From positions 62,001-126,000 of the forward strand of contig CANSAF010000001.1 in NCBI GenBank assembly GCA_947644645.1: a DNA stretch of 64,000 nt. Direction: 5' to 3'. Positions 36,496 through 44,985 of this stretch are shown here, in pieces (the first letter of the stretch is position 1; every line of letters starts with the position of its first letter). Under the pieces are notes generated by a model, which was given only the letters and a program-made list of their open reading frames with translations, ran no database searches and was not told the DNA's origin. Both the position numbers and the translations under genes were made by a program. Source of the DNA: an uncultured Sporosarcina sp. (GTDB lineage: Bacteria > Bacillota > Bacilli > Bacillales_A > Planococcaceae).

Positions 36496-36591
36496 ATGTT
36501 TACGACAAGTAGTGTCCCTAGTTGGTTTTATATTATCGCAATTGCGGTTGTAATTGCTTTTGTTATTATTGCGGAATGGAAAACACGTTAA
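36496..36591 (+). CDS. Small single-pass membrane protein, 31 residues
   Basis: A short ORF reading MFTTSSVPSWFYIIAIAVV and ending IAEWKTR. Residues about 10-26 form one membrane span, and the C-terminal basic residues predict a cytosolic end. A full GAAAGGAG ribosome site lies 7 bases before the ATG, and its stop overlaps the ribosome site of the next gene. Both points favour a real gene. The function is unknown. Confidence 0.65.
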   Translation: MFTTSSVPSWFYIIAIAVVIAFVIIAEWKTR

Positions 36592-36604
36592 GGAGTTGAT
36601 GAGA

Positions 36605-37252
36605 GTGGCCGAAAAAATAGGGAAGCGTCAAGAACCTAAACTATCAGAGTTCCATGAAGAAATGGCGATTGAAGAGATTGCTTCAACAGAAGATGATGTC
36701 GAAGGTGTTCGATTTACTGGTGGTTACTTCGCCGCAGATTTAGTGGAAAGAATGACGTTCGATGATGTAGTATTTAAGCAAGTACGTTTTATGAATGCGG
36801 ATCTTTCAACAATGGAGTTTATCGATGTGCAATTCGATACATGTGATTTTTCCAATGTGCATTTTAAAAATGCATCTTTCCATCGTTGTATTTTTAAAGA
36901 TTGTAAATTAACAGGGACCGATTTTTCAAGCGCGCATATTCGTCATACTTTATTTGAATCTTGTGATGGCAAGTATAGTAATTTTACTTTTGCGCGATTA
37001 AAAGAAGTTGACATTGTCTCAACTGATTTAACGGATAGTGATTTTTTTGAAAGTCATTTGAAAGATGCTCGTTTTACGCATTGTAAAATTGACCGCATTA
37101 ATTTTTCAGAGACTGCTTTAAAAGGAATCGATTTATCGACCAATACATACGAGCAAATCGAAGTATCGATTGATAAAATTGCGGGTTGTATTGTGTCGAA
37201 AGATCAAGCGGTAGGATTTGCACGTATGTTAGGATTAACTGTAAAAGAATAA
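36605..37252 (+). CDS. Pentapeptide-repeat protein
   Basis: A 215-residue protein. Residues about 40-190 contain repeated A(D/N)LxF-type units (VRFMNADLSTMEFIDVQF, CDFSNVHFKNASFHRC, CKLTGTDFSSAHI), predicting a right-handed quadrilateral helix. Related folds include Qnr and MfpA, which mimic DNA and protect gyrase; this function is not shown here. The GTG at 36605 lies 9 bases after AAGGAG; an ATG at 36599 is in frame but too close. Confidence 0.8.
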   Translation: MAEKIGKRQEPKLSEFHEEMAIEEIASTEDDVEGVRFTGGYFAADLVERMTFDDVVFKQVRFMNADLSTMEFIDVQFDTCDFSNVHFKNASFHRCIFKDCKLTGTDFSSAHIRHTLFESCDGKYSNFTFARLKEVDIVSTDLTDSDFFESHLKDARFTHCKIDRINFSETALKGIDLSTNTYEQIEVSIDKIAGCIVSKDQAVGFARMLGLTVKE

Positions 37253-37269
37253 TGGAAAAGAGTGAAGTT

Positions 37270-37734
37270 ATGTTAACTTTTGAAGAAAAACAAGAAATTA
37301 TTGAGTCATTCCCGGAATTAACGAAAAAAGAAGTCTCGATGAAACGTTTAAATTATCATTTTGAAGACAGTTTGTATGATAAAACAATTGTCGTACAACA
37401 TTTACATCCAAACGGTAATGCATTCATTTATTTAGCGGGTGTAGCTGGTTATGAGCCGGATGATCGTGGACTTGTGAACGTGCGCGAGGCAACGGAAGAA
37501 GAGCTGCGCAAAATGATTCAAGAAGCTATCGAGGCGCTTGGACAAGCTGAAGAGGAAGAAGTAAAAATTGAAGAAGTGTGGGTAAACGGTGAAAATACGC
37601 TTGTTTTAAAAGAAGAAGAAGGGTATTGGAATGTTTATCATGGATTGAATTTGGAAGATAGCTTTGGCGATTATGAAGAAGCAGTAGATTATTTGAAAGA
37701 AGAACAATTTACATGTAAAGAGGAGAGAAGCTAA
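37270..37734 (+). CDS. Conserved hypothetical protein
   Basis: A 154-residue acidic cytosolic protein: FPELTKKEVSMKRLNYHFED, VQHLHPNGNAFIYLAGVAGY, and an Asp/Glu-rich C-terminal half ending DYEEAVDYLKEEQF. I believe similar proteins occur in other Bacillales but cannot name the family. The ATG at 37270 is preceded by AAGAGTGAAG; an in-frame ATG at 37252 immediately follows the pentapeptide gene stop. Its spacing places it in the same operon. Confidence 0.7.
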   Translation: MLTFEEKQEIIESFPELTKKEVSMKRLNYHFEDSLYDKTIVVQHLHPNGNAFIYLAGVAGYEPDDRGLVNVREATEEELRKMIQEAIEALGQAEEEEVKIEEVWVNGENTLVLKEEEGYWNVYHGLNLEDSFGDYEEAVDYLKEEQFTCKEERS

Positions 37735-37736
37735 CA

Positions 37737-37910
37737 ATGAAAGGTCGAACGCTCGTCATTGGCATTCTTGTATTTGTTTTACTTGTCGTTGGCATCATTA
37801 TTTTTGCGATGATGTCGACGATTAATGGCATTAAAGAAGAGATGGAAAAAGAAGAAGTTTCGGCAACAGTCTGGATTGAACAAGATGATTCTTTCATATT
37901 GATCAAGTAA
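37737..37910 (+). CDS. Small membrane protein, 57 residues
   Basis: It begins MKGRTLVIGILVFVLLVVG, with one membrane span (about 5-25), then a charged segment IKEEMEKEEVSATVWIEQDD. The ribosome site AGGAGAG lies 9 bases upstream, overlapping the end of the previous gene, and the terminator follows 3 bp after the stop. It is the last gene of the operon, with no known function. Confidence 0.7.
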   Translation: MKGRTLVIGILVFVLLVVGIIIFAMMSTINGIKEEMEKEEVSATVWIEQDDSFILIK

Positions 37911-37913
37911 AAA

Positions 37914-37961
37914 AGAGGCGTTTCCAAAGTCTACACGACTTTGGAGACGCCTCTTATTTTT
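37914..37961. terminator. Terminator between converging operons
   Basis: AGAGGCGTTTCCAAAGTC pairs with GACTTTGGAGACGCCTCT around TACAC, followed by TATTTTTGTGTGCAT. It ends the 35.6-37.9 kb operon and probably the MMPL gene from the other side. Confidence 0.9.
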
Positions 37962-37980
37962 GTGTGCATAGAAATAAAAG

Positions 37981-40137
37981 TTATTGGTCAGCCTTTTTCT
38001 TTTCTAAAAGTTTATTGCCAGAACGATAGAGACCTTTTCCAAATGGTAGCCACCAATTCCATTTTCCGAATAATTTCATCAAGCTTGGGACGAGTAATAA
38101 ACGAATAATCGTTGCGTCAATTGCCACAGCAATTGCGATGCCGACGCCGATTTGTTTAACAGGCATGACGTCTGTAAAAGCAAATGCACCTGTTAAGACG
38201 ATCATAATGAGTGCTGCAGATGTAATGACTTTACTTGTTGTCGCAAGTCCTTCAACAGTCGCTTTATCATTATTAAATGAGCTTGCATATTCTTCTTGCA
38301 TTCTCGAAATGAGAAACACTTCGTAGTCCATGCTTAATCCGAATACGAGACTGAAAACGATGACTGGAATAATAAGTGCAATCGTACCAGCAGGAATGCC
38401 GAAATGACCGTATTGGAAAATATAAACGAGCAATCCGAAAGCTGACGATAAGCCTATAATATTCATTAAAATGGCTTTAATTGGAATGAGTAATGAACGG
38501 AATGCAATCATTAAAATAAAGAATGTCGAAATGACAATGACTGCAACGACAAATCCAATTTTATCCCAAATTTCATCGAAAATTTCTTGGTTGAATTTAG
38601 GCGCGCCACCAATCATTAAATTCCACTCAGTATCTTTCTCAGCCCAAGTTCGAACCCATTCTTGTGCTTCATCAGAAGACCCTTCCGCCGAAAGTGTAAC
38701 GGGAATCATTAAACGGTCTTCTTGAATAAATGTTTCAAGTAAAGGCGATAGATTCGCTGCCATTTCTGGAATCATCATCGCTCCGTTCCATTCTTCAACA
38801 GAAGCGATTTCACTTGCTGTAAAGATCGTTGTTACCTCATCGACAAGTGCTTCACCAGCTAATGTTTCCTCCAACTCTTTCATTGCATGAAGACCCTCTT
38901 CATTGTCCCAACCATCAGCTCGTTCGGCAATGACGTAAACATTCGATGTATCTGTTAAATTAAATGTTTCTTCCATCAGTTCAAAGGCTGCCCTTGAGTC
39001 ATAAGAGATGGGTAAAGCATCGATTTCAGGAATGGTTAATTCCATATCTTTTACTGGAATGACCGCAATTGCTAGCAGTAGAATTGCGATAATTGTAATG
39101 AGTACTGGACGTTTAATCACTTGATTGGCGAAGCGTCGCCAACGGTTTTCTCCGCGCGTATTTTCTTTTAAAACACGCCATTTGTCAATTCGATTTCCAA
39201 GCGCTAGTAAAACTGCGGGCAGTAAAGTAATGGAACTAAGCACTGCCATTGCAACAACGATCATTCCGCCAATCGCAATATTTTGGAATAAATCGACTTG
39301 AATAAACATCATGGCACCTAGTCCGATAAAGACACAAAATGCTGAGAAAATAACAGAACGCCCTGCTGTTCGAATTGTCATAATGACAGAGTCTTTAATT
39401 GAAGAATGCGTACGTTCTTCGCGGTAACGGCTAATAAACAATAATGCGAAGTCGATACTAAGTGCGAGTCCCAACATAGGAATAATATTCAAAATAAAAA
39501 TGGAAAGTTCAGATTGCCCACCTAAAATGGTTATAATCCCGAATGATGAAACAACCGTGACAATCCCAATCATTAAAGGAACAAGTGAGGCAATAACTGT
39601 GCCGAAAGCAAATAATAAAACGACGATTGCAATCGGTAATCCAATCGCTTCCGCTGTGATTAAATCTTTCTGACTCGCTTCGTTAATATCTTTTGAAAGT
39701 GCAGAAGCTCCAGTTAAAACGATACCCTCTTTTTCACCGATAGCTCCGCGAATATCTGTGACTGCTTGTGGCATATGGTCGGCCTCATCATCAAAATGCA
39801 GCATCGCATAAGCAATTTCTCCACTTTTTAAATCGGGATTTTCAAGCGGCGATTCAATGGCTGAAGTAAGCTTCAGTTTTTCGATACGATTTAAAGCGTT
39901 TTCAATTCCTTCGTCAGAAACATGATCAAAGACGACGAATAATGTTTCCTTTGGCATATCGAAATCACTAGAAACGATATCCATCACGGCTGCATGATCG
40001 CCATCCATTTTAAACCCGTCACCTTCTAGTAACCCTGGTAAACGAACCGCTAAAACAGCCATTGCGATAAAGATCACAATCCATAGCAAGATAATTGCTT
40101 TATAGGCACGTGTCACGAAATGAGCGAATGATTGCAA
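37981..40137 (-). CDS. MMPL/RND-family transporter (YdfJ-like)
   Basis: A 718-residue membrane protein with the two-fold RND layout: one span, a large outer domain (about 35-165), a block of about five spans (170-320), a second outer domain (about 365-520) and a final block (530-695). Signature segments are GLALSIDFALLFISRYREE and LVFGLSMDYEVFLISRMQEEY, the proton-relay regions of MMPL proteins. The family exports lipids or hydrophobic toxicants. It starts with TTG preceded by GAAGGT. Confidence 0.88.
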   Translation of the reverse strand: MQSFAHFVTRAYKAIILLWIVIFIAMAVLAVRLPGLLEGDGFKMDGDHAAVMDIVSSDFDMPKETLFVVFDHVSDEGIENALNRIEKLKLTSAIESPLENPDLKSGEIAYAMLHFDDEADHMPQAVTDIRGAIGEKEGIVLTGASALSKDINEASQKDLITAEAIGLPIAIVVLLFAFGTVIASLVPLMIGIVTVVSSFGIITILGGQSELSIFILNIIPMLGLALSIDFALLFISRYREERTHSSIKDSVIMTIRTAGRSVIFSAFCVFIGLGAMMFIQVDLFQNIAIGGMIVVAMAVLSSITLLPAVLLALGNRIDKWRVLKENTRGENRWRRFANQVIKRPVLITIIAILLLAIAVIPVKDMELTIPEIDALPISYDSRAAFELMEETFNLTDTSNVYVIAERADGWDNEEGLHAMKELEETLAGEALVDEVTTIFTASEIASVEEWNGAMMIPEMAANLSPLLETFIQEDRLMIPVTLSAEGSSDEAQEWVRTWAEKDTEWNLMIGGAPKFNQEIFDEIWDKIGFVVAVIVISTFFILMIAFRSLLIPIKAILMNIIGLSSAFGLLVYIFQYGHFGIPAGTIALIIPVIVFSLVFGLSMDYEVFLISRMQEEYASSFNNDKATVEGLATTSKVITSAALIMIVLTGAFAFTDVMPVKQIGVGIAIAVAIDATIIRLLLVPSLMKLFGKWNWWLPFGKGLYRSGNKLLEKKKADQ

Positions 40138-40222
40138 TAGATGTCTACCTTCTTTCTGTATGTATTGAAGTTTATATTTTAATCATAATCGATTTTGTGG
40201 TGAAAGTCTTTGATAAGGAACG

Positions 40223-40256
40223 AAAAAAAGCCATCCTCAATAAGAGAATGGCTTTG
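40223..40256 (-). terminator. Terminator of the cold-shock gene
   Basis: On the minus strand AAAGCCATTCTC pairs with GAGGATGGCTTT and is followed by TTTTCG. Confidence 0.85.
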
Positions 40257-40271
40257 AATGGTTAATTCAAA

Positions 40272-40472
40272 TTAGTTTTTTTCAACGTTTGAAGCTTGAA
40301 GTCCGCGTTCGCCTTGTTCGATTTCGAATGTTACGTCTTGGCCTTCTTCAAGAGTTTTGAAACCTTCGCCTTGGATAGCTGAGAAGTGTACGAATACGTC
40401 GTCGCCATCTTCACGCTCGATAAATCCAAAACCTTTTTCTGCGTTAAACCATTTTACTTTACCTTGTTCCAT
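40272..40472 (-). CDS. Cold-shock protein (CspA/CspB/CspD family)
   Basis: A 66-residue OB-fold RNA-binding protein with RNP1 [16 protein letters not shown] and RNP2 DVFVHFSAI, the usual length in Bacillus. It melts RNA structure and aids translation at low temperature and in growth. The ATG at 40472 follows GAGGAGG; the longer in-frame extension runs through the ribosome site. A near-perfect 20-bp palindrome lies just upstream. Confidence 0.95.
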   Translation of the reverse strand: MEQGKVKWFNAEKGFGFIEREDGDDVFVHFSAIQGEGFKTLEEGQDVTFEIEQGERGLQASNVEKN

Positions 40473-40487
40473 CTTTGTTTCCTCCTC

Positions 40488-40507
40488 GTGTGCGCAATTG
40501 TGCACAC
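40488..40507. repeat. 20-bp palindrome in the csp leader
   Basis: The bases GTGTGCGCAATTGTGCACAC are self-complementary at all but one pair. The repeat ends next to the ribosome site of the cold-shock gene and could form a hairpin in its mRNA leader or serve as a protein site. Confidence 0.6.
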
Positions 40508-40654
40508 ATTGTGTTACTATCCTTGCTCAAATCTTGAAGGGGTCAAGCATTGCTGTGACCATTCTGCTATCGAACAAAAATAATTCTTCTTTATCATACC
40601 AATTGCCTGACATAAAAGCAAGTGAAATGTTTAAAGTAAATTTTTCAGCACAAA

Positions 40655-40681
40655 GAGACTGTCCATTTTCGAACAGTCTCC
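40655..40681 (-). terminator. Hairpin after pit
   Basis: GAGACTGT pairs with ACAGTCTC around CCATTTTCGA, 10 bp past the pit stop on the minus strand. The T tract is weak. Confidence 0.6.
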
Positions 40682-40690
40682 TATAGATTT

Positions 40691-41689
40691 TCAGAAAAAT
40701 AAAGCGAGTAATTGATAGATAATTGCAGCAAGTGTTGCGGAAACGGGTAAAGTAATAATCCACGTCATGACAATCTTTTTCGCCACGCCCCAGTTTACAC
40801 CACGCGCACGTTGCGCAGTACCTACCCCCATAATTGCAGAAGAAATGACATGGGTCGTACTTACAGGTAAATGAAGCAAAGTTGCACCGAAAATAATCCC
40901 GGCCGAAGATAAATCAGCTGCAGCTCCATTAACTGGACGAATCTTCATGATTTTCGTTCCTACCGTTTTGATGATTTTATAACCACCAATCGATGTTCCG
41001 AGTCCCATCGCAGTAGCAGCGGCGATTCGAACCCATAATTGGATATCGTCACTTGTTTGGAGACCTCCGGCAATCAATGCCATTGTAATAATTCCCATCG
41101 CTTTTTGCGCATCATTTGTTCCGTGCGTAAATGCTTGAAGTGCTGCCGTTCCAATTTGCATATAACGAATTCGTTTATTCGCTTTAAAAAGATTACGATT
41201 TTTTAACACGACTTTGAAAATCGTCATGACTAAAAAACCAATAAATAATGCGATAAATGGCGAGAAAATTAAGGCTTCCAATATTTTTAAAAAGCCACTA
41301 TAATTCAAAATTCCAAAGCCAGCTGCAGAAATGGCGGCGCCAGCAATCGATCCAATTAATGCATGTGATGAACTTGAAGGAATACCGTAATACCAAGTGA
41401 TTAAATTCCATGCAATCGCGGCGACAAGCGCAGCTAAAATAATAAGAGATCCATCTTTTAGTATGAAAGGATCTACAATATCTTTAGAAATGGTTTGCGC
41501 CACGCCCGTAAACGTAAGCGCCCCGACAAAGTTCATAATTGCAGCCATAAAAACGGCTGTTCTTGGTTTTAAAGCTCTCGTTGAAACAGATGTTGCAATC
41601 GCGTTTGCGGTATCATGAAATCCGTTTATAAAGTCGAATGCTAAAGCAAAAATAACGACAATAATGGTCAGGAGTAAAACTGTATCCAT
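40691..41689 (-). CDS. pit: Low-affinity inorganic phosphate transporter Pit
   Basis: A 332-residue membrane protein of the PiT family with the paired signatures FDFINGFHDTANAIATSVST (N-terminal) and TGTNDAQKAMG-like HGTNDAQKAMGI (middle). About ten membrane segments are visible. It carries metal-phosphate with protons. It lies 16 bp after the DUF47 gene, the known ykaA-pit pair of Bacillus. Confidence 0.94.
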   Translation of the reverse strand: MDTVLLLTIIVVIFALAFDFINGFHDTANAIATSVSTRALKPRTAVFMAAIMNFVGALTFTGVAQTISKDIVDPFILKDGSLIILAALVAAIAWNLITWYYGIPSSSSHALIGSIAGAAISAAGFGILNYSGFLKILEALIFSPFIALFIGFLVMTIFKVVLKNRNLFKANKRIRYMQIGTAALQAFTHGTNDAQKAMGIITMALIAGGLQTSDDIQLWVRIAAATAMGLGTSIGGYKIIKTVGTKIMKIRPVNGAAADLSSAGIIFGATLLHLPVSTTHVISSAIMGVGTAQRARGVNWGVAKKIVMTWIITLPVSATLAAIIYQLLALFF

Positions 41690-41705
41690 TTAAAAAAGAT
41701 CCCCC

Positions 41706-42326
41706 TTACGCATTTCGCATAATAATCGTTTCAATTGTGTTCGCGACATCTTCACAGTAATCCGCTACTTCTTCTAGCTGTTCGTAAATGTCTTTAAATT
41801 GGATGATTCGAATGGGATCTTTTTCTTGAATGAATAATTGTTTAATGGATGTTCTATAAATTTCATCGCAAATGCTCTCGAGTTGTTTAATGAGTACAGC
41901 GTGATCTCGCATTTCAACGAGTTTCTTTTTGGCAAGCAATTGAAGGGCTTTCACAATTTCGTCTGTACTTTTTACGATGTTTTCCATGAAGGCATGGACA
42001 TATTCGTCGATTTCGGTTAATGAAAACATTTCAAGATGTGCAGCAAAATGTTCGATACCATCTAAAATATCATCCATTTTAATGGATAATTGTAAAATGT
42101 CTTCGCGCTCAATCGGTGTCATAAACGAAGTGTTTAGTTTTGTCGTTAACTCATAAATTAACGCATCGCCTTCTCTTTCGTATTCTTTTAATTTAATGCT
42201 CACTTCTTTTAAATCTGCAACGCTCTCTATTTTGAAATCATCGGCATAATGAATCGCTTCCTGGACGTGTTCAGCAATTTGAAGTAGTGCGGTGAAAAAA
42301 GGATCTGTCTTATTAAAGTTGAACAT
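41706..42326 (-). CDS. DUF47/PhoU-like phosphate transport regulator (YkaA)
   Basis: A 206-residue all-helical cytosolic protein: HYADDFKIESVADLKEVS, the LKEYEREGDALIYEL region, FMTPIEREDILQLSIKMDDI and EEVADYCEDVANTIETI. DUF47 proteins resemble PhoU and modulate the adjacent Pit transporter. It is the first gene of the pair, with GGAGGT before its ATG. Confidence 0.9.
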   Translation of the reverse strand: MFNFNKTDPFFTALLQIAEHVQEAIHYADDFKIESVADLKEVSIKLKEYEREGDALIYELTTKLNTSFMTPIEREDILQLSIKMDDILDGIEHFAAHLEMFSLTEIDEYVHAFMENIVKSTDEIVKALQLLAKKKLVEMRDHAVLIKQLESICDEIYRTSIKQLFIQEKDPIRIIQFKDIYEQLEEVADYCEDVANTIETIIMRNA

Positions 42327-42617
42327 TTTTTACCTCCATATAAATAATGATTTCTTGTTTTTTAGCACTATTAATCATACCAAATACAAGGAGAAAAGAC
42401 ACGCATAATTCGACATTGTTTGCCGAAGATTGGGTTAACAAATAACAAATTAAAACTTTTTACTAAAAAATGAAAGTTACAAAAAACTTATTATAATAAT
42501 CTGTTTTTATTTTGGGAGTCCTATTTAATTTTCAGAACGATAATTGCAGGAATATTAACTTTTTTGTTGAAGAAGGAATCAAAGGTGAGAGAATTTATTT
42601 GTATTTTTATAAAAAAA
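42327..42617. other. Divergent intergenic region between the DUF47 and yuaF genes
   Basis: About 290 bp, very AT-rich. No ORF is convincing. It must hold the promoter of the DUF47-pit operon on the minus strand (a TATGAT-like box lies near 42378) and leads to the sigma-W promoter at 42618. Confidence 0.5.
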
Positions 42618-42643
42618 TGAAACTTTCGCGGAAGTCATGCGTA
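42618..42643 (+). promoter_or_regulatory. Sigma-W promoter of yuaF-floT
   Basis: TGAAAC at 42618-42623 and CGTA at 42640-42643 are separated by exactly 16 bp, the consensus sigma-W promoter. It is 43 bp before yuaF. The homologous operon in B. subtilis is a known SigW target. Confidence 0.92.
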
Positions 42644-42686
42644 TACATAGTTGATTAGAAAATTAGAATGGAAGGGAGGAAATCGT

Positions 42687-43223
42687 ATGGAATTATTTGG
42701 GCTGCCTATTGTACAGGTTTATTTATATACACTGATTATTGCAGGTGCAATTACCATCGTTTATTTATTGTTTAGCGATATGATTGACGGAGTTTGGGAA
42801 GGGATTCCATTTTTTGATCCAGCAGTGATTTTGGCATTTTTCACATTTTTATCTGCGGCAGGCTATATTTTAGAGTTAGTCGTTAGCTGGCAAAGTGGTC
42901 TTATTTTAGCCGTTGCCATTACGATTGCAGTTGTCCTGGATATTTTATTGTATTTCTTTGTATTATTACCACTTTCTTCTGCGGAAGTATCACTCGCTTA
43001 TTCTGATGAATCGTTAATGGGGCAAGTAGGCCGCGTCATCGTACCCATCCCAGTCAATGGTTATGGGGAGATTGTGATTGAAACGGTCAATGGACGCATT
43101 AATAAACGTGCTGCTAGTTATGAGGATAATGCGATTGATTATGGCAAAGAAGTGTTAATTATAGAAGTGAGAAATGGTGCATTTATCGTCAAGGAATATA
43201 AGCCATTTCGCTTTGAATCATAA
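42687..43223 (+). CDS. yuaF: NfeD-family membrane protein YuaF
   Basis: A 178-residue protein with three membrane segments in the first 100 residues and a C-terminal OB-fold domain (about 110-175, GQVGRVIVPIPVNGYGEIV). NfeD proteins work with flotillins. The ATG at 42687 follows GGGAGGAAAT. It lies 18 bp before floT in the sigma-W operon. Confidence 0.9.
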   Translation: MELFGLPIVQVYLYTLIIAGAITIVYLLFSDMIDGVWEGIPFFDPAVILAFFTFLSAAGYILELVVSWQSGLILAVAITIAVVLDILLYFFVLLPLSSAEVSLAYSDESLMGQVGRVIVPIPVNGYGEIVIETVNGRINKRAASYEDNAIDYGKEVLIIEVRNGAFIVKEYKPFRFES

Positions 43224-43241
43224 ATTAAAGGAGGAATTAGT

Positions 43242-44807
43242 ATGCCAGGTGCTTTAATAGCAATTGGAATTGTCGTTTTTGTTTTACTCGCCATTATACT
43301 GGTTTATATTGCAAAGTATAAAACAGTAGGACCGGACGAGGCGTTAATTGTCACGGGGAGTTATCTAGGTTCTAAAAATGTACATACGGATGACTCAGGA
43401 AATCGAATTAAAATCATTCGCGGGGGCGGTACTTTTGTACTTCCAGTTTTTCAACAGGCAGAGCCACTTAGTTTATTATCAAGTAAATTAGAAGTGACAA
43501 CACCTGAAGTTTATACGGAGCAAGGTGTGCCCGTTATGGCTGATGGAACAGCGATTATTAAAATTGGTGGTTCGATTTCTGAAATTGCAACTGCCGCAGA
43601 ACAGTTTTTAGGAAAATCAAAACAAGACCGTGAAAATGAAGCGAAAGAAGTGTTAGAAGGTCATTTACGTTCGATTTTAGGTTCGATGACTGTTGAAGAA
43701 ATTTATAAGAATCGAGATTTATTCTCACAAGAAGTGCAACGTGTTGCATCTGAAGATTTATCAAAAATGGGGCTTGTCATTGTTTCATTTACGATTAAAG
43801 ATGTGCGTGATAATAATGGGTATCTAGATTCACTTGGGAAACCGAGAATTGCGCAAGTGAGACGCGATGCTGATATTGCGACGGTAGAAGCAGAAAAAGA
43901 AACACGAATTAAAAATGCGGAAGCGTCAAAAGAAGCGCAAAAAGCAGAGTTAGAGCGTGCAACTGAAATTGCTGAAGCAGAAAAAGAAAATCAATTGAAA
44001 GTTGCAGAGTATCGTTTAGAGCAAGATCGTGCAAAAGCACAAGCCGACCAAGCATACGAACTACAAACGGCGAGATCGAAGCAAGAAGTTATGGAACAAG
44101 AAATGCAAGTTAAAATTATCGAGCGTCAAAAACAAATTGAGCTTGAAGAAAAAGAAATTTTGCGTCGTGAAAGACAATACGATTCTGAAGTTAAGAAGAA
44201 AGCAGATGCGGATCGTTACGCAATTGAACAACAAGCTGCAGCTGACAAAGCAAGACAACTTGCGGAAGCAGATGCTGAAAAATATCGCATTGAAGCGAAA
44301 GCAGCTGCTGAAGCAGAAAAAGTTCGTCTTGATGGTCAAGCGAATGCTGATTCTAAACGTGCACAAGGTGAATCTGAAGCCGATATTATTCGTTTGAAAG
44401 GTCTTGCAGAAGCCGAAGCGAAGCGTAAAATTGCGGAAGCATTCGAACATTACGGAGAAGCCGCAATGCTTGATATGGTCATTCGCATGATTCCAGAATA
44501 TGCGAAACAAGTTGCAGAACCACTTTCGAATATTGATAAAATTACGGTTGTCGATACAGGCGGCGGTGAAGGCGGTGGTGCCAATAAAGTCACGTCTTAT
44601 GCGACGGATTTAATGGCGACACTTCAAGAAAGTTTGAAAGCAACATCGGGTATTGATGTAAAAGAAATGCTAGAAAATTATTCGGGTAAACATAATATTC
44701 GTCCAAGTATTGATGCTTTGACGGATGAAGTGAAAGCAACGAAACAGCCTTCAATTGTAAAAATGCAAGAAGAAAATGACGGTGCAAGTGAAGAATCAGA
44801 AGATTAA
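43242..44807 (+). CDS. floT: Flotillin FloT (YuaG)
   Basis: A 521-residue membrane scaffold protein. One N-terminal membrane segment (about 3-23) is followed by an SPFH/band-7 domain (about 30-190). A long coiled coil with Glu-Ala-rich flotillin repeats (about 200-400, EAEKENQLKVAEYRLEQDR) and a C-terminal oligomerisation tail follow. Flotillins organise fluid membrane microdomains and help sporulation signalling and secretion. B. subtilis FloT is of similar length; yuaI is not present downstream. Confidence 0.95.
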   Translation: MPGALIAIGIVVFVLLAIILVYIAKYKTVGPDEALIVTGSYLGSKNVHTDDSGNRIKIIRGGGTFVLPVFQQAEPLSLLSSKLEVTTPEVYTEQGVPVMADGTAIIKIGGSISEIATAAEQFLGKSKQDRENEAKEVLEGHLRSILGSMTVEEIYKNRDLFSQEVQRVASEDLSKMGLVIVSFTIKDVRDNNGYLDSLGKPRIAQVRRDADIATVEAEKETRIKNAEASKEAQKAELERATEIAEAEKENQLKVAEYRLEQDRAKAQADQAYELQTARSKQEVMEQEMQVKIIERQKQIELEEKEILRRERQYDSEVKKKADADRYAIEQQAAADKARQLAEADAEKYRIEAKAAAEAEKVRLDGQANADSKRAQGESEADIIRLKGLAEAEAKRKIAEAFEHYGEAAMLDMVIRMIPEYAKQVAEPLSNIDKITVVDTGGGEGGGANKVTSYATDLMATLQESLKATSGIDVKEMLENYSGKHNIRPSIDALTDEVKATKQPSIVKMQEENDGASEESED

Positions 44808-44813
44808 AAAGTA

Positions 44814-44864
44814 AAGAAGAGGTTGTCCTAGAAGTCGTGTACTTCTTGGGCGCCTCTTCTTTTT
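44814..44864 (+). terminator. Terminator of yuaF-floT
   Basis: AGAAGAGGTTGTCCTAGAAGT pairs (with G-U) with ACTTCTTGGGCGCCTCTTCT and is followed by TTTTTCTGTGTG. Confidence 0.88.
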
Positions 44865-44886
44865 CTGTGTGTATTATCATAAATGA

Positions 44887-44915
44887 TTGTCAAACCTTAA
44901 GAAAATCTTCATAAT
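44887..44915 (+). promoter_or_regulatory. Promoter of the MacB-like ABC operon
   Basis: TTGTCA at 44887-44892 and CATAAT at 44910-44915 with a 17-bp spacer, 70 bp before the ATPase start. Confidence 0.5.
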
Positions 44916-44985
44916 TCCCCTACACTCGACTTCATAAACAACTTCTATACTTTGTTTATCGATGAAAAACAAAGGAGCGTTACTA

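Noticed and set aside
44061-44510. Long frames on both other readings inside floT
   Set aside because: The repetitive Glu-Ala coding of the flotillin coiled coil leaves other frames open; products are low-complexity Lys- or Phe-rich.
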